A stretch of DNA of 21,435 bases from Pseudomonadota bacterium (GTDB lineage: Bacteria; Pseudomonadota; Gammaproteobacteria; UBA11654). This document shows positions 8,323 to 15,324 of this stretch, in pieces. A model generated the notes under the pieces. That model saw nothing but the letters and a program-made list of their open reading frames with translations, was not told where the DNA came from and did not search any database. Where the stretch lies: assembly GCA_029979325.1 (NCBI GenBank), contig JAPOHS010000013.1:1-21435 (forward strand), given 5' to 3'. Made by a program: the position numbers and the translations under genes. Position 1 is the first letter of the stretch; every line of letters starts with the position of its first letter.

Positions 8323-8754
8323 ATGGGTAACAAAGAAAAAATCTTCAAACTGCTGTCTCAAAATAAGCCTCCATGCTTAGAGACTCTAAGAGGCAATATC
8401 ACTGGATTTGATGAAAAGGAAAAAACAGTGACGATGGAGTTTGATGCAATTCCTGATTTTTGTCATTCAGAAGCACAAATTGTTCAAGGCGGTTTTGTTA
8501 CAGGCATGTTGGATGCTTCAATGGCTCATCTTGTCATTATTCTGGAGCAATTTAAGTACAATCCTGTGTCATTGGACATCAACGTTAGCTTCCTGAAGCC
8601 AGCGCATCCGGGATTATTGGTCGTTAAGTCAAGAATACTGAGAATGGGGAAAAGCATTGCTTTTATGTATGCAACCATGAAGCAAGATGAAGAGATGATT
8701 GCTTCAGCCACATCCACTCTAAAATTGATCCCTGTTGCAAAAAGACCGCTTTAA
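8323..8754 (+). CDS. PaaI-like hotdog-fold acyl-CoA thioesterase
   Basis: Single hotdog-fold protein of 143 residues, the usual size for PaaI/4HBT thioesterases, which hydrolyse acyl-CoA or aryl-CoA. The signature region is QIVQGGFVTGMLDASMAHLV, with the GG turn and an aspartate on the following central helix, then SLDINVSFLKPAHPG, the typical second strand segment. No signal peptide is seen, so it is cytosolic. It follows the acyl-CoA ligase after 35 bases; a ligase/thioesterase pair could balance CoA-ester pools. The ribosome-binding site is weak (AAAAAG). Substrate is unknown. Confidence 0.8.
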   Translation: MGNKEKIFKLLSQNKPPCLETLRGNITGFDEKEKTVTMEFDAIPDFCHSEAQIVQGGFVTGMLDASMAHLVIILEQFKYNPVSLDINVSFLKPAHPGLLVVKSRILRMGKSIAFMYATMKQDEEMIASATSTLKLIPVAKRPL

Positions 8755-8761
8755 GACTTTG

Positions 8762-8786
8762 TAAGATTTTTAAGAGTCAAATCTTA
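8762..8786. terminator. AT-rich hairpin between convergent genes, possible bidirectional terminator
   Basis: TAAGATTT (8762-8769) and AAATCTTA (8779-8786) form a perfect 8-bp stem with a 9-base loop at the junction of the thioesterase and the minus-strand hydrolase, overlapping the latter's stop codon. There is no GC-rich stem and no clear T-run on either side, so termination strength is doubtful. Confidence 0.35.
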
Positions 8787-9405
8787 TGACCATATTATTG
8801 GTCATCTCTTTTTTTATTGAGGTCTCAGGACCATGTCCGGTGATCACCGTTGTTGCTTCATCGAGCGTATAGATTTTATTTTGAATAGAGGATTTCAGTT
8901 TTTTAAAATCTCCCCCCGGTAGATCAGTCCTTCCTACAGATCCATTGAATAGCGTATCACCAGCAACAAGCAAATTAGCTGAATCAAAATGAAAACTAAC
9001 AGATCCAGGAGTATGACCAGGGGTATGGAGACAAACCCCATCACAATGAACCAACTCTTGTTCATCCTCGATTTTGAAATCAGGAGGAGGGGTGGGTTTA
9101 AACTCGATGTTGAAATAGCTGCATTGCATTTCAAGGCTATCCCATAGAAATCGATCATCATCATGTAAATAGATCGGTGCGCCTGTTTTTTCTTTGATTT
9201 CAGCTGATGCCAAAAAGTGATCAAAATGGGCATGCGTGTGATATATGCCCTCCAATTCGATTTCCATTTCATTGATGGTCTCCATTATTAGATCGGGATC
9301 GCCACCTGGATCGATAAGGTATCCTTTGCCTGATTCTGTATTGCTAAGTATGGTGCAATTGCATTGCAATGGACCCACTGGAAAACTTTTATGAAGTATT
9401 GTCAT
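8770..9405 (-). CDS. Metallo-beta-lactamase-fold hydrolase, glyoxalase II-like (YcbL type)
   Basis: Cytosolic MBL-fold hydrolase of 211 residues. It has the HxHxDH metal motif at H58-H63 (THAHFDH), the TPGHTPGS histidine, VAGDTLFNGSVGRTDLPGG with the bridging aspartate, and TGHGPET with the last metal histidine. The opening (FPVGPLQCNCTIL) is typical of the short glyoxalase II-like group represented by YcbL. It lacks the C-terminal glutathione-binding domain seen in the longer GloB at 220-993, so a thioester or other small substrate is likely but not assignable. It is transcribed away from the ferrochelatase-like gene across 80 bases and converges on the thioesterase gene. Confidence 0.85.
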   Translation of the reverse strand: MTILHKSFPVGPLQCNCTILSNTESGKGYLIDPGGDPDLIMETINEMEIELEGIYHTHAHFDHFLASAEIKEKTGAPIYLHDDDRFLWDSLEMQCSYFNIEFKPTPPPDFKIEDEQELVHCDGVCLHTPGHTPGSVSFHFDSANLLVAGDTLFNGSVGRTDLPGGDFKKLKSSIQNKIYTLDEATTVITGHGPETSIKKEMTNNMVIRFDS

Positions 9406-9429
9406 ATGATTTTAAATTTAATATGTGGC

Positions 9430-9480
9430 TATAATATCAGTAAGCAAATATTGTAAAAAATATATCTGTGAAATAGGGGA
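9430..9480 (+). promoter_or_regulatory. -10 element and ribosome-binding site before the ferrochelatase-like lipoprotein gene
   Basis: TATAAT at 9430-9435 lies in the divergent gap; the region 17 bases upstream (TGATTT at 9407-9412) is a weak -35. AGGGGA at 9475-9480 is 5 bases before a TTG codon at 9486. The Shine-Dalgarno sequence and the signal peptide that begins directly at this TTG support an unusual TTG start. Confidence 0.45.
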
Positions 9481-9485
9481 TTTCA

Positions 9486-11264
9486 TTGAAAAAAATTAAT
9501 CCATACATTCTTTCATTTTTTTGTCTATTTTTTATTGGCGCCTGTTCGCAGTATTCTTCGCAACTTAAACCCAGAAATGACAACACAGAGAGAGTCGGAG
9601 TGCTTTTTGTTTCACACGGTGGGAACGAAGTATTCAACGAGAAAGGCATATGGGATGTAACCGTCCAAATCTTTTCATATGATGAAAACAGCCCACTGTA
9701 TCGAAATGTTTTATGGAATGAGGAGTTTTGGCCAAAACTTTTAAAATATGGAAATGCACAAAAAAATCTTGGCAAATATTCATTCGAATATGAACGAATC
9801 GGCGGAATAGATCCTTATCCGGCAGCCAAGAGAAAAGTAACAAAGGAATTGACCCGGATTCTCAACCAAACAGAGAAAAGCACTGATATTGATTTCGTTG
9901 TAGACAAAATGACTTGGATCAGCCCTGAGATCGATGAAATTGCACACCCGAGAAGACTTTACAATCCGGGCGTAGAAGATGGTTCAATATTGCGGTTTTG
10001 TGACAGTGAATGGAGAAGATGCAGGCTCGATCGATTCGATGTGGATGGACCAGTGGAGCGATTATTATCGGTGGGTGTTGATCGGATCATCATGATTGAT
10101 TTGACCACAGCAGGTGCCCGATTTTCAAAAACATATGACAGCTATCAAATTGCAAGAGAGTTGATCAATGATCACAATAAAAAAAATGATACCGATGTAG
10201 TTTTAGATTGGGCCAATGATCCGAGATCTGCGATGGATGCCTCTTACCCAGTTTCCAATACCAAATGGACAAGATCTTCGAGAGCAGCGGATTCAAATCC
10301 ATTGATTGATATTGAATCTTATCCTAATCCTGTTATTTCAGATCAACGTTTGGCAGAGTTTCATGTGCAGGGTATAGAAAAAAGATTCAGTGAGGAGATC
10401 CCAATGGAAGAGACCGGAGTTTTGCTGGTTAATCATGGAATCTTTCCTGGCGCTGAGCTTTTTGATCCAAAGATCAACGATACCCTCATCCTCAATAACA
10501 ATATAAAAGATGCCCTTATTCAGAAGCACCCAGGGTTAAAGTCTTCAAACATATTGGGAGGATGGTTTGGCGAATTTGTTGTTAATGAGGAGTTAGAGGG
10601 GCGAAGTAAACTTGAGCGATCAAGAGAGATGCGTGGAGAGAACCTTGGATATATTCGATTGCTTGATGAAAAATCTGGACCGACTGGAGAAATGGGTTAT
10701 CGCTATTGGCAAGGTCTCGAGGCTTTAAAGACGAATGGAGTGAGGCACATTGTTATTGCTTTCCCTCAGATTATGGAGAATTCCGTTTTAAATCTTGTCG
10801 AAGTGCCTAATCAAATGGCAAAAGAGATTGGCTATAAAGGCTGGTTAGAGCATAACGGCTATGATTTTGATCGCTATCCCAAAGTGGGACATCCCTTTGC
10901 AGATTATTGGGGAGTATGGGTTAGAACAATGTGCAAAAATATCAATAACAAAGACATAGAGGAGCCGTGTTGTTTTGAAATGGGCGGTTGCTCAAACAAC
11001 CAGCCTTATCCGCCATTAAGACAGGCAGCAATCAATCAGCAACTGGATGATCTCGATCCATCACTCGCTTATGATGTTTCTGCGTACGGTCATTTGGGAT
11101 ACGATCCTGATCTTGGTTTACCAAGTGATGAATTTCCTGTACAGAATCAATACACTGGCTCCTGGGCGATGTGGGATGTGACTGAGAACCACAAAGCGGT
11201 TGCTCAGTTTCTTGCAGATAAAATCATTGAGCATATAGAATTAAATGAAGGGGAGGGTTCATAA
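9486..11264 (+). CDS. Ferrochelatase-like lipoprotein, function unknown
   Basis: A 592-residue exported protein that I cannot assign to a characterised family. It starts with TTG and has a lipoprotein signal ending in IGAC, with C20 as lipid anchor; S21 at +2 suggests the outer membrane. Two lobes resemble the chelatase fold. Lobe 1 has GVLFVSHGG (H44), like the first strand of ferrochelatase/CbiX, and LTTAGARFSKTYDS (206-219), resembling PLYPQYS-x2-TT-x-S. Lobe 2 has GVLLVNHGIFPG (H317) and HIVIAFPQIMENSVLNLVEV (421-440), resembling the P-x-x-FVSDHLETL segment. Near the C-terminus C483, C495, C496 and C502 form a small cysteine cluster. It is much longer than ferrochelatase (about 320-350) and lies outside the cytoplasm, so heme synthesis itself is unlikely. 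A DUF1838 gene begins at the next base. The fold is inferred from motifs; metal or tetrapyrrole handling is a hypothesis. Confidence 0.7.
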   Translation: MKKINPYILSFFCLFFIGACSQYSSQLKPRNDNTERVGVLFVSHGGNEVFNEKGIWDVTVQIFSYDENSPLYRNVLWNEEFWPKLLKYGNAQKNLGKYSFEYERIGGIDPYPAAKRKVTKELTRILNQTEKSTDIDFVVDKMTWISPEIDEIAHPRRLYNPGVEDGSILRFCDSEWRRCRLDRFDVDGPVERLLSVGVDRIIMIDLTTAGARFSKTYDSYQIARELINDHNKKNDTDVVLDWANDPRSAMDASYPVSNTKWTRSSRAADSNPLIDIESYPNPVISDQRLAEFHVQGIEKRFSEEIPMEETGVLLVNHGIFPGAELFDPKINDTLILNNNIKDALIQKHPGLKSSNILGGWFGEFVVNEELEGRSKLERSREMRGENLGYIRLLDEKSGPTGEMGYRYWQGLEALKTNGVRHIVIAFPQIMENSVLNLVEVPNQMAKEIGYKGWLEHNGYDFDRYPKVGHPFADYWGVWVRTMCKNINNKDIEEPCCFEMGGCSNNQPYPPLRQAAINQQLDDLDPSLAYDVSAYGHLGYDPDLGLPSDEFPVQNQYTGSWAMWDVTENHKAVAQFLADKIIEHIELNEGEGS

Positions 11265-12128
11265 ATGAGTTTTAAGATTCCCAGAAGGGATTTTTTGATG
11301 GGTTTCGGATTTCTGGGTCTGATGCAAACCAATCAATTGAGTGCCATGGTCAGTGGCTCGGTTCCAGAAAATATTCCCGATCTCAGTTTGCCATTGAATA
11401 ATGTGCTGAGTTTACTGAGAATGCAAGCAACTCTGGGCAATGAAGAGCAAATACCTTGGCATTATAACGGGACTCTTTATGCACAAAAAAACTCCGATCA
11501 ACCCATCCCAATGATTCGCATTGAAGGGATGGAAAGTTATAAAGTCATCGCCTTGGATGACGGAACATATGAAATCATTGGCAACATGCTCACTTTCTTC
11601 AGAGACATAGAAACAGGTGAGTATATTGATGAGTTTCAGAATCCCATCACAGGCGAGATCAATCAAATTAAACCCAATACCAGAAGAGCTAGCATTGGCA
11701 GAGGTCTCAATGTTTCTTCCATGGGTGTGCGGCCAACGCCTTTTATAGAGAAAATGCCAGATAAGCCATTGTTGATTGATTGGAATTTTGGACCCGAAAC
11801 GATCTGGATGCATAATCAAACATCTTACCCACCTGGTTTGAAACCACCTCGCATGCAAAGAATGACCATGTTTGCTCCTCTGGAGGAGTTCATGAATCCG
11901 AATGTTCTTTCGCTCTCAAGCTCTTTTTCAGCCACTGTTCTCATGCCGTGGTTGCCGTGGATGGAGATGGATGAGATAGAAGGTCATACACTATGGCATG
12001 CTTCAGGCGTAAAGCTCAAGTCGATGGACGAACTACCGAATGATTATTATCAAAGAATGATGAATGGATATGATCAGTATTCAAGGTTTAACCTTGAAGA
12101 AGATACAGGCCCAGTCATCTATGAATAA
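11265..12128 (+). CDS. Tat-exported DUF1838 protein
   Basis: A 287-residue protein of unknown function. The N-terminus IPRRDFLMGFGFLGLM carries a twin-arginine motif (R7-R8) with F10-L11 and a hydrophobic stretch, so export folded by Tat, possibly with a cofactor, is expected. The body looks like DUF1838: PWHYNGTLYA (64-73), RIEGM (85-89), FRDIETGEYID (112-122) and NPITGE (126-131) follow the family's order of short motifs. No cysteine-based cofactor motif is visible. Its ATG directly follows the TAA of the ferrochelatase-like gene, with GGGAGG (11251-11256) inside that gene, so the two are almost certainly co-translated and may act together in the periplasm. Family assignment is from recalled motif patterns. 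Confidence 0.7.
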   Translation: MSFKIPRRDFLMGFGFLGLMQTNQLSAMVSGSVPENIPDLSLPLNNVLSLLRMQATLGNEEQIPWHYNGTLYAQKNSDQPIPMIRIEGMESYKVIALDDGTYEIIGNMLTFFRDIETGEYIDEFQNPITGEINQIKPNTRRASIGRGLNVSSMGVRPTPFIEKMPDKPLLIDWNFGPETIWMHNQTSYPPGLKPPRMQRMTMFAPLEEFMNPNVLSLSSSFSATVLMPWLPWMEMDEIEGHTLWHASGVKLKSMDELPNDYYQRMMNGYDQYSRFNLEEDTGPVIYE

Positions 12129-12151
12129 TCATCATTCAGCCAAGCATTGAT

Positions 12152-12179
12152 TTGGTTAGACTGCACTAATTGATATAAT
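12152..12179 (+). promoter_or_regulatory. Extended -10 promoter of the cytochrome c gene
   Basis: TGATATAAT (12171-12179) is a perfect extended -10 element (TGn plus TATAAT). TTGGTT (12152-12157) is a modest -35 at 16-base spacing. The start codon at 12223 is 44 bases downstream. This implies that the cytochrome gene has its own promoter and is not only a read-through product of the DUF1838 operon. Confidence 0.6.
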
Positions 12180-12222
12180 GTTTTTCTAATTATCGAATAA
12201 ATGATGTGCTTTGACAGCATCT

Positions 12223-12681
12223 ATGAAAAACATAACTCCAAAAATCTTTCTCATGCTTATTGTCTTGACTGTTGGTGCTTGCGGTAAAAAAGAAGAGCAA
12301 AATGAAACAGCATCAATTCAAGCTAGCACTGACAAAACAAATATTTTGTCCGACATAAAAAGTGACTTCTCGGGTGATCCTGCCAAAGGAAAGCGGCTGT
12401 ACCTTCAATGCAGGGCATGTCATTCTTTGAAAAAAGGGGAACCTCATAAGATCGGGCCGAATCTTTACAATTTTTATGGCAAACAGGCGGGCAGTCAGGC
12501 AAAGTTCAATTATTCATCTGAGCTCTTAGATTCACAGATTTTATGGGATTATGACAATTTAGACCGATGGCTTGAGAATCCTCAAGCATTGATCCCTGAG
12601 AATAAAATGGTCTATGTTGGCATGAGAAATCCCAAGGACAGACAGGACTTGATTGCCTACCTGTTGATTGAAACACAATAG
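12223..12681 (+). CDS. Class I c-type cytochrome, lipoprotein
   Basis: Monoheme cytochrome c of 152 residues. The signal peptide ends in the lipobox VGAC with C20 as lipid anchor. The heme motif is C63-R-A-C66-H67, and M129 in PENKMVYVG is the probable sixth ligand, as in cytochrome c550/c2-type proteins; KIGPNLYNFYGKQAG is the familiar segment after the heme. A linker of about 30 polar residues separates the anchor from the heme domain. An in-frame TTG at 12211 would add four residues; I chose the ATG at 12223 because it gives a standard signal peptide, although no clear Shine-Dalgarno sequence precedes either. It probably carries electrons in the periplasm. The partner is unknown; the neighbouring exported proteins are candidates. 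Confidence 0.88.
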   Translation: MKNITPKIFLMLIVLTVGACGKKEEQNETASIQASTDKTNILSDIKSDFSGDPAKGKRLYLQCRACHSLKKGEPHKIGPNLYNFYGKQAGSQAKFNYSSELLDSQILWDYDNLDRWLENPQALIPENKMVYVGMRNPKDRQDLIAYLLIETQ

Positions 12682-12770
12682 CAATATAAGGAAGATATTT
12701 AACATAATTGTAATATTCATTTAGTAAAAAACACGAGTAAAAGAAAATTAACGCAAAGCAGGAAAAAAAA

Positions 12771-13460
12771 ATGCAAGAAATACTCGTTGTCGAGGATGAA
12801 AAAGCCATCAGGTCCATGATTAATTTTTCATTATCCAGAGCTGGATACAGTGTCATTGAGGCACCGGATGTGAAGTCAGCTAAAAATCAAATTGAAAAAA
12901 AGATTCCGGACCTGGTTCTCATTGATTGGATGCTTCCAGATGAAAGCGGACTTGAGCTAGCCAAATCATTAAAGCAAGATGAGCTTACAAAAAATATCGG
13001 GGTAATTATGCTGACTGCAAAAGCAGAGGAGCGGGATAAGATTGCGGGTTTTAATAGTGGCGCAGATGACTATGTGACAAAGCCATTTTCTCAAAATGAG
13101 CTGATTGCTCGAATCAAAGCATTGCTTAGAAGAACATCATACGGTGATTCAGAAGTCCTTAAGTCAGGGCGAATCAGTATTGACTTGAGAAGCATGAAGG
13201 TGCTCATCGATGACAAGGAAGTTCATTTTGGACCCAAAGAATTTAAACTCCTTGAGCATTTTATTGTGAATGAGGGAAGGGTATTCAGTCGATCACAATT
13301 GTTGGATCAAGTTTGGGGAAGGTCTGTATATGTTGAGGAAAGAACTGTGGATGTCCACATCAGGCGTCTGAGATCAAGTTTAGAGCAATATGGTCTCTCA
13401 GAATTAATTCAAACAGTAAGGGGTTCTGGATATCGGTTCTCTCATACAGGAGACGATTGA
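12771..13460 (+). CDS. phoB: Phosphate regulon response regulator PhoB
   Basis: OmpR/PhoB-class response regulator of 229 residues, the same length as E. coli PhoB. The receiver domain (about 1-120) has the acidic pair E8-D9, phosphoacceptor D52 in LIDWMLPDESG, and the switch lysine in VTKPFS. The winged-helix domain (about 130-227) has FGPKEFKLLEHF and WGRSVYVEERTVDVHIRRLR, the DNA-recognition segment typical of PhoB. When phosphorylated by PhoR it binds Pho boxes; one lies just downstream of phoR at 14516-14537. GCAGGA (12758-12763) precedes the ATG. The gene overlaps phoR in TTGA. I see no convincing Pho box in front of phoB itself. Confidence 0.93.
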   Translation: MQEILVVEDEKAIRSMINFSLSRAGYSVIEAPDVKSAKNQIEKKIPDLVLIDWMLPDESGLELAKSLKQDELTKNIGVIMLTAKAEERDKIAGFNSGADDYVTKPFSQNELIARIKALLRRTSYGDSEVLKSGRISIDLRSMKVLIDDKEVHFGPKEFKLLEHFIVNEGRVFSRSQLLDQVWGRSVYVEERTVDVHIRRLRSSLEQYGLSELIQTVRGSGYRFSHTGDD

Positions 13461-14506
13461 ACTTGAATTCATTTTTCTCACGTGGCCCAAAGTATTCAGA
13501 AGAGGCAATAAAAGAAGCTCTGAATGCATTGAGGGATGGCGTCATTCTCATTGATAAAAATAATAAAATCATTTGGAGTAATGAAAATGCTTCAAAATGG
13601 CTGAACCTGAATGATCCTTTCTCTCAGGAAAATATTCGAGCTTATTTCCCAACCAGTGAATTTGATGAGTTTCTCAGCCAAAGCGATCAAAATTCATCGC
13701 TTGAGGCGATATCGCCATTGAATAAATCAATTTTTCTCTCTCTTCAAATCATTCCCTTGGGCGCGACTGAGAAAATTCTGGTTTTAAGAGACATTACAAC
13801 GCCCATCAGGCTTGAGAAGGTTCGGACTGATTTTGCTGCCAATGCCTCTCATGAATTAAGGTCACCGCTTACAGTAATTGCTGGCTATATTGAACTGATG
13901 GTTGAGGATGAATCCATCCCAAATAATTGGAAAAAACCGATTGAGGATCTTGCAAAGCAATCGGAAAGAATGAAGTCTGTTTTGTCGGATCTTTTGGTAT
14001 TGTTTCAATTGGAATCTGAATCCAGGATAACCGTTGAGGAGATCGTTGATTTACAAGCAATTGTAATGGCAGTTAGAAAAGACTGCATGTTGGCAAAAAA
14101 ACCTCCGAAAGAGTTTAAAGTTGACATTAAAGACAGCGCAACAATATTGGGTGATGAAGTGAAGATTCAATCCATAGTAAATAATATTGTTGAAAATGCA
14201 CTGCGGTATTGTGACAAAGATGGTGAAATTTCAGTGAATTGGTTCATCGATAAAGCAGGTGGACACTTATCCATTAAAGACAATGGGATTGGCATGGAGG
14301 AAAAGCATCTTAATAGAATTACTGAGCGTTTCTATCGAATTGACAAAGGACGGTCAAGAAAACTGGGCGGTACGGGCCTTGGATTGGCCATTGTCAAATA
14401 TGCATTGCAAGCACATGAAGCAACACTCGAGATCAAGAGTGAGCTTGGGATTGGAAGCGAATTCATTTGCCACTTTCCAGTCTCACGAATCCAGATTGAG
14501 CAATAA
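13457..14506 (+). CDS. phoR: PhoR-type histidine kinase lacking membrane segments
   Basis: Sensor kinase partner of PhoB, 349 residues. A PAS domain (about 18-115, with NALRDGVILIDKNNKIIWSN) is followed by the dimerisation/phosphoacceptor helix with H132 in NASHELRSPLTV and a HATPase domain with N-box (IVENALRYC), G1 (DNGIGM) and G2 (GGTGLGLAIVK) motifs, so catalysis should be intact. The start is a TTG overlapping the phoB stop (TTGA). Canonical PhoR proteins are about 430 residues with two N-terminal transmembrane helices; here the PAS domain begins almost at residue 1 and no hydrophobic segment is present. With phoB directly upstream there is no room for a longer start in this frame. It is therefore predicted to be cytosolic or held by partners such as the DUF47/PhoU-like protein. 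Confidence 0.9.
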   Translation: MNLNSFFSRGPKYSEEAIKEALNALRDGVILIDKNNKIIWSNENASKWLNLNDPFSQENIRAYFPTSEFDEFLSQSDQNSSLEAISPLNKSIFLSLQIIPLGATEKILVLRDITTPIRLEKVRTDFAANASHELRSPLTVIAGYIELMVEDESIPNNWKKPIEDLAKQSERMKSVLSDLLVLFQLESESRITVEEIVDLQAIVMAVRKDCMLAKKPPKEFKVDIKDSATILGDEVKIQSIVNNIVENALRYCDKDGEISVNWFIDKAGGHLSIKDNGIGMEEKHLNRITERFYRIDKGRSRKLGGTGLGLAIVKYALQAHEATLEIKSELGIGSEFICHFPVSRIQIEQ

Positions 14507-14515
14507 ACAGTTAAA

Positions 14516-14549
14516 CTGTAACAAAACTGTAACAAACGAAACCTAATAT
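14516..14549 (+). promoter_or_regulatory. Pho box and -10 element controlling the DUF47-pit-porin operon
   Basis: Two exact direct copies of CTGTAACAAA at 11-base spacing (14516-14526 and 14527-14537) match the PhoB recognition pattern of 7-base repeats separated by 4 AT-rich bases. TAATAT (14544-14549) starts 10 bases after the second heptamer, the distance expected when PhoB replaces a -35 element, so activation is inferred. The box begins 10 bases after the phoR stop codon. An imperfect inverted repeat, CAGTT-A-AACTG (14508-14518), overlaps its left end. Confidence 0.82.
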
Positions 14550-14634
14550 TACGAAAATGTAATTAATCATTGGGTTTCTAAATCAACAAAAATTAAGTCT
14601 TAAAAAACTTGATCATCAAAATAGGAGTAATCAA

Positions 14635-15312
14635 ATGAATAATGAAAGTTTCCTCGGTATGTTGGCTGAATCTCCATTCGCTGGACTGCAGGAGCATATG
14701 AAAGTAGGCGATGAAGCCGTCACAAAATTAGGTGATTTTCTTAATTCTGTTACAGAAGCTGATTGGAGAACTGCAGAGGAATGCAGAGAAGCAATTGTTG
14801 AGTTGGAAAATCGTGCTGACGATATTAAAAATAATATTCGTAACAATCTTCCCAAATCACTTTTTATGTCAGTCTCAAGGGAGGATCTGCTCGGTTTGGT
14901 TATGACTATGGATGAGATTCCTAATGCTGCAAAGGATATTTCAGGAATCATCATCGGCCGTAAAATGAGCATACCTGATGAAGTAAAAGATCAATTTATC
15001 GCATGCTCGAATGCCGCTATCAAAGCTGCAAACCAAGCATCCGAAGCGGTCAGAAAGGTTGATGAAATGCAAAAGAGTGGATTTGGATCAAACGATGCTG
15101 CAGCGCTTTCAGATCTTGTTGCACACTTAGAGCAAATTGAAAGAGAAAACGATGAACTTGAAATTGCTCTAAGGAATCGTTTATTCGAGTGTGAAAAAGA
15201 ATACGATCCAATCGATATGGTTTTTTTGTATGACATCATCAATAAAATTGGCTCTCTTGCCGATATTTCACAAACAGTGGGCCATTTGTTGGTTCGATTA
15301 ATCTCAAGATAG
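14635..15312 (+). CDS. DUF47/PhoU-like Pit accessory protein
   Basis: A 225-residue all-helical protein of the DUF47 (TIGR00153) family, related to PhoU and usually encoded beside Pit transporters, where it is thought to modulate phosphate uptake. Recognisable segments are LENRADDIKNNIRNNLPKSLF, the SREDLLGLVMTMDEIPNAAKDISG metal-binding-like stretch, and a C-terminal EREN/E-rich helix ending YDIINKIGSLADISQTVGHLL. It has no signal peptide or membrane helix. AGGAG (14623-14627) precedes the ATG. It lies 85 bases after the Pho box -10 and 12 bases before pit, so it is the first gene of the PhoB-controlled operon. It may also be the link between Pit and the membrane-free PhoR, by analogy to PhoU; this is inference. 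Confidence 0.88.
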   Translation: MNNESFLGMLAESPFAGLQEHMKVGDEAVTKLGDFLNSVTEADWRTAEECREAIVELENRADDIKNNIRNNLPKSLFMSVSREDLLGLVMTMDEIPNAAKDISGIIIGRKMSIPDEVKDQFIACSNAAIKAANQASEAVRKVDEMQKSGFGSNDAAALSDLVAHLEQIERENDELEIALRNRLFECEKEYDPIDMVFLYDIINKIGSLADISQTVGHLLVRLISR

Positions 15313-15324
15313 AAAGGGGAAAAA

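Noticed and set aside
8493..8503. TTTTGTTACAG, the reverse complement of the Pho heptamer, inside the thioesterase gene
   Set aside because: Single copy inside a coding region, not next to a gene start on the minus strand.
12705..12730. Possible Pho box before phoB (TTGTAATATTCATTTAGTAA)
   Set aside because: Only one half resembles CTGTAAC; the second half at 11-base spacing matches poorly, so autoregulation cannot be claimed.
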